Shown here piece after piece: positions 1 to 5,397 of a stretch of 5,397 bases of DNA. The stretch comes from Rickettsia endosymbiont of Diachasma alloeum (lineage in GTDB: Bacteria; Pseudomonadota; Alphaproteobacteria; Rickettsiales; Rickettsiaceae). The translations under genes were made by a program, and so were the position numbers. The notes beneath the pieces are model-generated. The model made no database searches and had not been told where the DNA came from. It saw only the letters and a program-made list of their open reading frames with translations. Positions within the stretch are counted from its first letter, which is position 1. Each line of letters begins with the position of its first letter. The stretch is from NCBI GenBank assembly GCA_020404485.1, contig DYDT01000012.1, positions 1 through 5,397 of the forward strand, read 5' to 3'.

Positions 1-46
1 AGAAGCTCATAAACCAACTGCTATTTCTAACATTAGATTGGAATAA
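1..46 (+). CDS. C-terminal end of an interrupted-by-window gene, probably IS200/IS605 TnpB
   Basis: An open frame enters from the left edge. Base 1 is the third base of a codon, and the frame continues as EAHKPTAISNIRLE with a TAA stop at 44-46. Only 14 residues are visible, so no domain can be seen. I suggest TnpB, the RNA-guided nuclease of IS200/IS605-type elements, for two reasons. TnpB tails often contain a short (K)QE-type stretch near the C-terminus, and the A at base 1 would fit a preceding CAA. Also, the stop codon is followed immediately by a string of tight hairpins of the kind found at the right ends of these elements. The family call rests mainly on that context. It could instead be the tail of any other protein. 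Confidence 0.45.
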   Translation, partial: EAHKPTAISNIRLE

Positions 47-118
47 GCTTGAGCTTAAATTCTAAGGCACTTCCAGTGCCTACCATCAACCTACCGGCTC
101 TCAGCCGGTAGTGGTTGA
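1..118 (+). mobile_element. Putative right end of an IS200/IS605-type element
   Basis: Three compact hairpins follow one another after the left-edge stop codon. The first is taagct/agctta at 44-49 and 52-57, which contains the stop codon itself. The second is aggcact/agtgcct at 65-71 and 75-81, with a 3-base loop. The third is a perfect 9-bp stem ctaccggct/agccggtag at 91-99 and 103-111, with loop ctc. The third stem extends through a 2-base bulge (112-113) into tcaac/gttga at 86-90 and 114-118. IS200/IS605 elements lack ordinary terminal inverted repeats and end in bulged subterminal hairpins read by the Y1 transposase, and this pattern fits. The exact cleavage site cannot be fixed from one copy; I place it near or just after 118. 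The tnpA part of the element, if any, lies outside the window. Confidence 0.45.
1..118 (+). ncRNA. Candidate omega-RNA 3' portion (TnpB guide RNA scaffold)
   Basis: If the left-edge gene is tnpB, family knowledge predicts a non-coding omega-RNA. It would overlap the 3' end of the gene, fold into several hairpins and run through the element boundary, so that the bases just outside the element act as guide. Three consecutive stem-loops at 44-57, 65-81 and 86-118 match that architecture. The guide would then start near 119, in the T-rich sequence after the last stem. This is an inference that depends wholly on the TnpB assignment. The same hairpins could be only transposase recognition sites or a terminator. 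Confidence 0.25.
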
Positions 119-126
119 GATTTTTT
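86..126 (+). terminator. Possible intrinsic terminator after the left-edge gene
   Basis: A GC-rich stem (9 perfect base pairs, 91-99 with 103-111, extended by 86-90 with 114-118) is followed by GA and then six T residues at 121-126. That is a reasonable intrinsic terminator for transcripts reading rightwards out of the left-edge gene. It coincides with the proposed element end, so the same hairpin may serve both roles. The bulge in the lower stem weakens the terminator reading. Confidence 0.45.
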
Positions 127-170
127 GTGTTATTAAAGTTAATTTTCTTTAATTTTTAATAATTAAAATT

Positions 171-725
171 ATGTTTAGATTATTTCTATTTTTATTAATT
201 CTTACAAACTTCACTTCTTGTTCGTCTAATAATCAAGATGTTAAACCATCAAAAATAGAATATTATGAGAATATTCCTTCAAATAAAAAATGTTTACCAA
301 ATAGCAAAACTGTTTTGGTAGGAGGTTGTTTTGATGTGTTACATTATGGTCACCTAGAGTTTTTACGTAAGGCTAAACAACAAGGTAAATATTTAATCGT
401 TGCTTTAGAACCTGATCAAACAATTATTAAATATAAAAAGCGGAAACCTATTCATAATCAACTGCAACGAGCAAAAATTTTAAGTTCCCTTACATTTGTT
501 GATAAAGTATTTATGTTACCTGAGCTAAAAGGTTTTCATGATTATACAACATTAGTACAAAATACTTGTCCTTCTATAATTGCCGTAACAAGGGATGATC
601 CTCAGCTAACTAATAAACAAGCTCAAGCTAAATTAATAAATGCACAAGTTATAGAAGTTATAGACCTAATACAACATCCTGATTTAGGCATAGTTTCCAG
701 TTCAAATATTATTAAGAGTATATAA
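171..725 (+). CDS. HIGH-superfamily nucleotidyltransferase (cytidylyltransferase-like) with a lipoprotein-like signal peptide
   Basis: The protein has 184 residues. Residues 46-184 form a cytidylyltransferase-like Rossmann domain. The N-terminal strand and turn VLVGGCFDVLH lead into the nucleotide-binding HxGH motif (H58-Y-G-H61). LIVALEPDQ follows at about 75-83, and the QR pair at 99-100 sits where relatives have ER. The C-terminal VSSSNIIK (175-182) corresponds to the (I/V)SS(T/S)xI motif. The closest pattern I know is the HldE/RfaE C-terminal and TagD-like group, which transfers CMP or AMP from CTP or ATP to a phosphorylated sugar or polyol. The substrate cannot be told from sequence. Residues 1-17 are odd: MFR, a hydrophobic run, then FTSC, which looks like a lipobox with C17. 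That would export an enzyme whose nucleotide substrate is cytoplasmic. No ATG lies between the first codon and M115, and there is no clear Shine-Dalgarno before 171. A later non-ATG start is therefore possible. Confidence 0.85.
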   Translation: MFRLFLFLLILTNFTSCSSNNQDVKPSKIEYYENIPSNKKCLPNSKTVLVGGCFDVLHYGHLEFLRKAKQQGKYLIVALEPDQTIIKYKKRKPIHNQLQRAKILSSLTFVDKVFMLPELKGFHDYTTLVQNTCPSIIAVTRDDPQLTNKQAQAKLINAQVIEVIDLIQHPDLGIVSSSNIIKSI

Positions 726-812
726 TTTTTTCAAAAAATTTATCGATTTTTACTTTAATAAAAATACATATACATTTATATTAGTATAGAAATAATTTGT
801 ATTATGTACTTT

Positions 813-1571
813 ATGAAGAATGTTATTACTTTAATTGGCTTAGTTTTATTTAGTAGTTTTTGCTTTGCTTCCGAGCCTTTGCCTTGGCAAATGGGATTTC
901 AGCCACCCGCAAGCCCGATCATGGAGGAGTTACATAAATTCCACGATTTCTTACTTTATATCTCTACTGCTATAGTTTTATTTGTCGCAGGATTACTAGC
1001 TTTTGTGTGTGTTAGATTTAATGCAAGAAATAATCCAGTGCCGGCAAAATTCTTGCATAATGTTTTAATAGAGATTATATGGACTGTAATACCTATAATA
1101 ATTTTAGTGATTATTGCTGTACCATCTTTTAGAATATTGCGTCATGCTGAAAAAATACCTCAAGCAGACTTAACTATTAAAGTAGTAGGTTATCAATGGT
1201 ACTGGCATTATATATATCCTGATCATAATGATATAGAATTTGATAGCGTCATGATCTCAGATGAAAACCTAAAACCTGACCAGAAAAGATTATTAGATGT
1301 TGATAATAGGATTGTAATACCTGAAAATGCTACAGTAAGATTTCTTGTAACTGCCGGTGACGTAATACATAGCTTTGCCGTTCCGTCTCTTGGCTTTAAA
1401 ATAGATGCCGTACCAGGAAGAATTAACGAAACATGGACAAGAATTGCCAAAAAAGGCGTATATTACGGGCAATGTTCCGAGCTTTGCGGCATTAATCACG
1501 GCTTCATGCCAATTGCTATAGAGGTAATCAGCAAAGAGGATTTCGATAATTGGGTTGCGAGTAAGAAATAA
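813..1571 (+). CDS. coxB: Cytochrome c oxidase subunit II
   Basis: Subunit II of the aa3-type terminal oxidase. It accepts electrons from cytochrome c at the binuclear CuA centre on the periplasmic side and passes them to heme a in subunit I. The start at 813 gives 252 residues with a clean signal peptide (MKNVITLIGL..., probable cleavage after CFA). An in-frame ATG at 804 would add three residues. Neither start has a visible Shine-Dalgarno. Counting from 804, two transmembrane helices lie at about 49-71 and 88-110. The aromatic electron-entry motif GYQWYWHY is at 129-136. The cupredoxin domain carries the CuA ligands H189, C224, E226 (backbone), C228, H232 and M235 in VIHSF and YGQCSELCGINHGFM. 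All ligands are intact and the length is normal, so it should be functional. coxA follows, but only after a 341-bp repeat-filled spacer. Confidence 0.97.
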   Translation: MKNVITLIGLVLFSSFCFASEPLPWQMGFQPPASPIMEELHKFHDFLLYISTAIVLFVAGLLAFVCVRFNARNNPVPAKFLHNVLIEIIWTVIPIIILVIIAVPSFRILRHAEKIPQADLTIKVVGYQWYWHYIYPDHNDIEFDSVMISDENLKPDQKRLLDVDNRIVIPENATVRFLVTAGDVIHSFAVPSLGFKIDAVPGRINETWTRIAKKGVYYGQCSELCGINHGFMPIAIEVISKEDFDNWVASKK

Positions 1572-1583
1572 TGTTTTACATAT

Positions 1584-1812
1584 GTCATCCCGTGGCGGCA
1601 TTGTTGCGTGGATCAAAAAACGTCCTGGATGTCATTCCTGCGAAAACAGGAATCTAGTATAAAGCGAGATAACCTAAGCTTTTAATTTTAAAAATTTGCT
1701 GTATTTATGCTTTTTTTCCTGGATTCCTGCTTACGCAGGAATGACATAGAAACCACGCAAGCAAGCCTTAAGCGGGAATGACATCAAAGCCATGCAACAA
1801 AGCCAAAATGAC
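1584..1812. repeat. Nested palindromic repeat cluster (Rickettsia palindromic element-like)
   Basis: This cluster occupies most of the coxB-coxA spacer. The inner arms gtcattcctgcg...caggaatc (1631-1654) and gattcctgc...gcaggaatgac (1722-1745) are reverse complements at 22 of 24 positions. Each arm is also a hairpin: attcctg/caggaat (1634-1640, 1647-1653) and attcctgc/gcaggaat (1723-1730, 1735-1742). The outer left arm (1584-1614, containing ggcattgttgcgtgg) is an imperfect complement of 1753-1782 (ccacgcaagcaagcc...gggaatgac). A second, shorter related copy lies at 1789-1812 (ccatgcaacaaagcc...atgac). The right side therefore holds two tandem relatives of one left arm, which suggests stepwise insertion or duplication. 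Dispersed palindromic elements with these motifs are known in Rickettsia; I cannot assign the exact RPE family. I see no gene in the spacer. Folded RNA here could terminate or protect the coxB transcript. Confidence 0.8.
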
Positions 1813-1837
1813 AAATAATTACATTTAAAAAAGCGAA

Positions 1838-1865
1838 GATGCCGTAAGTAATGAATTACGGCATC
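1838..1865. promoter_or_regulatory. Perfect 10-bp hairpin upstream of coxA
   Basis: The arms gatgccgtaa (1838-1847) and ttacggcatc (1856-1865) pair perfectly around the 8-base loop gtaatgaa. The coxA ATG lies 47 bases downstream. On the plus strand no T-tract follows (taacttaaaaaata), so it is a poor rightward terminator. On the minus strand the stem is followed by ttcgctttttt, so it resembles a leftward terminator, although no minus-strand gene is visible nearby. It may instead be a 5' leader structure of coxA or a decayed coxB terminator. The stem is clear; the role is undetermined. Confidence 0.5.
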
Positions 1866-1873
1866 TAACTTAA

Positions 1874-3511
<1,638 letters not shown>

Positions 3512-3514
3512 TTT

Positions 3515-3868
3515 ATGATTCTTAGAAGATTATTTGCTTTCTTAATTGATAAAATTATAGTTGGAATGTTGCTATCATTGACTATAGCATTTGCAAGAGA
3601 CACTATAATAGAAATTGCTTTATTTTTTATCATTTCAGGAGTTTACTTTTCTTACTTAGAATCTTCAAAAATACAAGCGTCTATTGGGAAAAAATTATTA
3701 GATTTAAAAGTAGTTCATCAAGATGGAACTACTCTTAAAAGTAGTGAAGCATTTATTAGATTTATCGCTTTTTATGTGATTAATTTAACTGGTATACTTT
3801 TTGTAATAAGCATTATTATGATGATTATGAGAGAAGATAATAAGATGCTTCATGATTTAGTGTTTTGA
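3515..3868 (+). CDS. RDD-family membrane protein, C-terminus clipped by a probable 1-base frameshift
   Basis: A 117-residue protein with the RDD pattern. LRRLFAFLID at the start supplies the conserved R5 and D12. Hydrophobic segments lie at about 13-27, 32-48 and 82-104. The family-like SIGKKLLDLKVV (57-67) and the terminal MLHDLVF with H113-D114 also fit. RDD proteins are small inner-membrane proteins of mostly unknown function, with some linked to ion transport. The start is supported by a GAGGA seven bases upstream, three bases after coxA. The end is odd. The frame stops with TGA at 3866-3868 directly after HDLVF, whereas family members usually continue for several residues. Dropping one T from TTTT at 3863-3866 gives HDLVF-DTQVVKS and a TAA at 3888-3890 that overlaps the next ATG as TAATG. 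I infer a recent one-base insertion. Loss of seven terminal residues need not abolish function. Confidence 0.85.
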   Translation: MILRRLFAFLIDKIIVGMLLSLTIAFARDTIIEIALFFIISGVYFSYLESSKIQASIGKKLLDLKVVHQDGTTLKSSEAFIRFIAFYVINLTGILFVISIIMMIMREDNKMLHDLVF

Positions 3869-3889
3869 TACACAAGTAGTAAAGTCATA

Positions 3890-4411
3890 ATGACTAAACA
3901 AGAGTTACGTTTGTATTTCAAAGAGTTTTTAACAAAAAATATAGATAAAATAAATTCTGATTTAATAAAAACTTCTTTACTAAATCAAGTTAGTAATTTA
4001 TTAAAACAGTTAAAAGTAAAGCATGTTGGAATATATTACCCACTAAAATATGAAATTCACTTGCTTGAAATAATAAATATTAATCATGAAATAAAATTTT
4101 TTCTGCCTAAAATTATAAACAATGAAATAAAATATTGTCGTTATAATTATAACGATGCATTAGTTTTAAGCAGCTTTAAAACTTTAGAGCCGATAAATAA
4201 TGATTTTTGTAAACCAGAATTGATCATTGTTCCAGGTCTAGCATTTAGTAAAGATGGCTACAGACTTGGTTATGGTAAAGGACATTTTGATCGATATATA
4301 AATAATACTAATGATATCTTAACTGTCGGTGTTTGTTTAAAAGAACAAGTTATAAATAACTTTCCTGTTGAATCACATGATCAGAAACTTAATTTTATTA
4401 TTTCTATATGA
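3890..4411 (+). CDS. 5-formyltetrahydrofolate cyclo-ligase
   Basis: This enzyme (MTHFS, also called YgfA or Fau) converts 5-formyltetrahydrofolate to 5,10-methenyltetrahydrofolate with ATP in the cytoplasm, returning a storage or inhibitory folate to the one-carbon pool. It has 173 residues, slightly shorter than many relatives. Evidence is the N-terminal KQELR lysine-arginine motif, the YYPLKYEI segment at about 49-56, the signature LIIVPGLAFSKDGYRLGYGK followed by GHFDRY (about 111-136), and the closing HDQKLNFIIS (163-172). The usual GKGYYDR reads GKGHFDR here, a mild substitution. No good Shine-Dalgarno precedes the ATG. The ancestral RDD stop overlapped it as TAATG, so translation probably relied on coupling to the RDD gene. 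The downstream gene overlaps it by four bases (ATGA). Confidence 0.93.
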   Translation: MTKQELRLYFKEFLTKNIDKINSDLIKTSLLNQVSNLLKQLKVKHVGIYYPLKYEIHLLEIININHEIKFFLPKIINNEIKYCRYNYNDALVLSSFKTLEPINNDFCKPELIIVPGLAFSKDGYRLGYGKGHFDRYINNTNDILTVGVCLKEQVINNFPVESHDQKLNFIISI

Positions 4412-5163
4412 AGAATATGAATAGAAAACCTATAATAGGAATTACTCCTGATTTAGCTCAAAATTGTGAGAAATATAGCTATGCTGCTTTTCCTTGGTAT
4501 GCATTACGTAAGAATTATACCGATGCAATAATCGAAGCCGGCGGCGTACCTATGTTACTGCCATATCAAAGCGAAACAATAGATCATCTTATGGATTTTA
4601 TTGACGGCGTTATATTACCTGGTGGTGATGAGGATATACACCCTAAATTTTATGAGCCTGAATATGCTGAAGATGTAGTAATTTCTAATGAAGAGCGTGA
4701 TAATTTTGAAATATTAATTTTAAAGAAATCGTTAGAAAAAAACATACCTGTTTTAGGAATATGCCGAGGAATGCAACTAATAAATGTTGTTTTAGGCGGC
4801 ACTCTTATTAAACATATTCCGGATTATATTGAAGCAACACAACATCCTGTAATCATAAACCATACACAGCCTCATCCTAAAGATATAGCCTCACATGCAA
4901 TTAGTATAAAGCCAAATACTAAGCTTGCTAGAATGGCAAATAATAAGCTGGACACAATGGTTAACTCAACTCACCATCAAGCCGTTAAACAAATTGGTAA
5001 TAATCTTATTATATCAGCAAAAGCAGAAGACGGGATTATAGAAGCAATAGAATCAACAAGCCATAAATTTCTTATCGGCGTACAGTGGCATCCTGAATAT
5101 GTCAATGATAATGGCATAGACTTGACTTTATTTAAGGAACTAATCAACGCTAGTATAATATAA
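4408..5163 (+). CDS. Class I glutamine-amidotransferase-like hydrolase (peptidase C26, gamma-glutamyl-GABA hydrolase family)
   Basis: The 251-residue protein belongs to the PuuD-like group, which cleaves gamma-glutamyl bonds such as gamma-glutamyl-GABA. The true substrate in this organism is unknown. Landmarks are KPIIGITPD at the start, the oxyanion-region PGGDEDIHP (71-79), the nucleophile elbow GICRGMQ with C119, NSTHHQAV (186-193), and QWHPE with the catalytic H228 and E230. The catalytic triad is intact and the length is normal, so it should be active. The ATG overlaps the preceding stop as ATGA. A second in-frame ATG lies at 4417, three codons in, and could be the real start. A gamma-glutamyl hydrolase beside a folate enzyme invites thoughts of folylpolyglutamate processing, but that is speculation. 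Confidence 0.92.
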   Translation: MKNMNRKPIIGITPDLAQNCEKYSYAAFPWYALRKNYTDAIIEAGGVPMLLPYQSETIDHLMDFIDGVILPGGDEDIHPKFYEPEYAEDVVISNEERDNFEILILKKSLEKNIPVLGICRGMQLINVVLGGTLIKHIPDYIEATQHPVIINHTQPHPKDIASHAISIKPNTKLARMANNKLDTMVNSTHHQAVKQIGNNLIISAKAEDGIIEAIESTSHKFLIGVQWHPEYVNDNGIDLTLFKELINASII

Positions 5164-5165
5164 AT

Positions 5166-5170
5166 GAGGA
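5166..5170 (+). promoter_or_regulatory. Ribosome binding site before the 21-codon frame
   Basis: GAGGA occurs two bases after the end of the hydrolase gene and seven bases before the ATG at 5178. It is one of only two canonical sites at ideal spacing in this window, and is the main reason to take the short frame seriously. Confidence 0.5.
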
Positions 5171-5177
5171 TTTAAGG

Positions 5178-5243
5178 ATGCAAGCACTAATAAAAGGATT
5201 TTACTATAAACTCTTTAAAGATGCAGTAATTATCGAAACATGA
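5178..5243 (+). CDS. Short open frame of 21 codons, possible small protein or remnant of a longer gene
   Basis: ATG at 5178, TGA at 5241-5243. The product begins MQALIKGFYYKLFK and ends DAVIIET. A GAGGA site lies seven bases upstream, and the start is 14 bases after the hydrolase stop, so it would be the fifth gene of the same transcript. I do not recognise it. It has no signal peptide or membrane segment. The frame continues past TGA for eight more codons (EFLKYDKK) to TAA at 5268-5270, just before the proposed insertion-element DNA. One reading is that this is the surviving 5' end of a gene whose rest was lost or displaced when the element inserted. Another is a genuine micropeptide, and chance is also possible. 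Confidence 0.4.
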   Translation: MQALIKGFYYKLFKDAVIIET

Positions 5244-5300
5244 GAATTTTTAAAATATGATAAAAAATAATTGTGTTCAATTTGATTATCCAGCTGATGG

Positions 5301-5340
5301 TTCAAACCTCCACCTTCAGGTGGAGAAACTTTAGTTTGAA
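5301..5340. repeat. Bulged terminal hairpin of the right-hand element
   Basis: The outer stem ttcaaac (5301-5307) pairs with gtttgaa (5334-5340), and the inner 8-bp stem ctccacct (5308-5315) pairs with aggtggag (5318-5325). The eight bases aaacttta (5326-5333) are left unpaired on one side only. A perfect stem with a one-sided unpaired stretch is the kind of structure Y1 transposases recognise in single-stranded DNA at IS200/IS605 ends. No T-tract follows, so it is not an ordinary terminator. Confidence 0.75.
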
Positions 5341-5364
5341 ATAGTCATAGTCGCTCTGTATAAA
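5336..5364 (+). promoter_or_regulatory. Sigma-70-type promoter for the right-edge gene
   Basis: TTGAAA (5336-5341) and TATAAA (5359-5364) each match the -35 and -10 consensus at five of six positions, with an ideal 17-bp spacer. Transcription would begin around 5371, about 20 bases before the ATG at 5392. The -35 box overlaps the foot of the terminal hairpin, so transposase binding and transcription could compete there. Confidence 0.6.
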
Positions 5365-5387
5365 ATAAGTAAAGAGGACTTATTTTA
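5361..5387. promoter_or_regulatory. Perfect 10-bp hairpin overlapping the promoter and leader of the right-edge gene
   Basis: taaaataagt (5361-5370) pairs perfectly with acttatttta (5378-5387) around the loop aaagagg, which contains the only Shine-Dalgarno-like AGAGG (5373-5377) before the ATG at 5392. In addition, agtcat (5343-5348) is the reverse complement of atgact (5392-5397), so a longer transcript could pair the start codon as well. IS200-type transposase genes are known for leader structures that limit translation. Here a transcript started near 5371 would lack the left arm, so the fold should form mainly in read-through RNA. Confidence 0.5.
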
Positions 5388-5397
5388 TAGGATGACT

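Larger units (their letters stand above)
5271..5397 (+). mobile_element. Putative left end of an IS200/IS605-type element with the start of its transposase
   Basis: A bulged palindrome at 5301-5340 is followed by a near-consensus promoter, a second hairpin and an ATG at 5392-5394 on the window edge. This is the order expected at the left end of an IS200/IS605-type element, where a Y1 transposase gene (tnpA) begins shortly after a subterminal hairpin. Only two codons (ATG ACT) lie inside the window, so the gene itself is not shown. The outer boundary is uncertain: the element may start anywhere between about 5265 and 5300. It points in the same direction as the putative element end at the left edge. 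Confidence 0.5.

Noticed and set aside
115..145. Outward-reading promoter from the left element using TTGAGA (115-120) as -35
   Set aside because: No acceptable -10 lies at 16-18 bp spacing. The TTGAGA overlaps the hairpin foot and T-tract instead.
724..740. Palindrome aatttttt-c-aaaaaatt just after the nucleotidyltransferase gene as a terminator
   Set aside because: It is made only of A/T pairs around a single base, so a stable RNA hairpin is unlikely. Such runs are expected in DNA this AT-rich.
754..782. Possible coxB promoter TTTAAT - 17 bp - TATATT
   Set aside because: The -10 is plausible but the -35 is poor, and the spacer is so AT-rich that many equal matches exist.
1293..1616. Minus-strand frame of 107 codons starting inside the palindromic repeat and running back through coxB
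   Set aside because: It lies almost wholly antisense to intact coxB, has no recognisable domain or ribosome site, and its start is repeat DNA. It is a shadow frame.
1584..1812. CRISPR array in the coxB-coxA spacer
   Set aside because: The repeats are inverted and nested rather than direct and evenly spaced, and there are no uniform spacers.

Overview
The window looks like a piece of a Rickettsia chromosome. Three things suggest this: very AT-rich DNA with A/T-ending codons, spaced-out genes with degenerate spacers, and a palindromic repeat cluster built on gtcattcctgc/gcaggaatgac motifs like the known Rickettsia palindromic elements. The genus call is an inference from composition and gene content, not from a database match.

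Layout. (1) Bases 1-126: the tail of an insertion-sequence gene (probably tnpB of an IS200/IS605-type element), followed by three hairpins and a T-tract. (2) Bases 171-725: a small HIGH-superfamily nucleotidyltransferase that unexpectedly carries a lipoprotein-like signal peptide. (3) Bases 813-1571: coxB, cytochrome c oxidase subunit II. (4) Bases 1572-1912: a 341-bp spacer filled by a nested palindromic repeat cluster and a separate perfect 10-bp hairpin. (5) Bases 1913-5163: a tight run of four same-strand genes. These are coxA (oxidase subunit I), an RDD-family membrane protein, 5-formyltetrahydrofolate cyclo-ligase, and a class I glutamine-amidotransferase-like hydrolase (peptidase C26 / gamma-Glu-GABA hydrolase family). 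(6) Bases 5178-5243: a 21-codon reading frame with a good ribosome binding site. (7) Bases 5301-5397: what looks like the left end of another IS200/IS605-type element, with a bulged terminal hairpin, a near-consensus promoter and a second perfect hairpin just before an ATG at the window edge.

How the genes relate. coxB and coxA encode the two catalytic-core subunits of an aa3-type (A1) terminal oxidase, and every metal ligand and proton-channel residue I looked for is present. The genes after coxA look translationally coupled: a Shine-Dalgarno inside the coxA end with a 3-bp gap, then an ancestral TAATG junction, then an ATGA overlap. They have no obvious functional link to the oxidase. The RDD gene appears to have gained one T in a TTT run. 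Removing it restores a family-like C-terminus that ends exactly at a TAATG overlap with the folate gene.

I do not see a complete new defence or mobile system. The items most worth a second look are the secreted nucleotidyltransferase, the RDD frameshift, the putative TnpB/omega-RNA end on the left, and the IS left end with its promoter-hairpin arrangement on the right.
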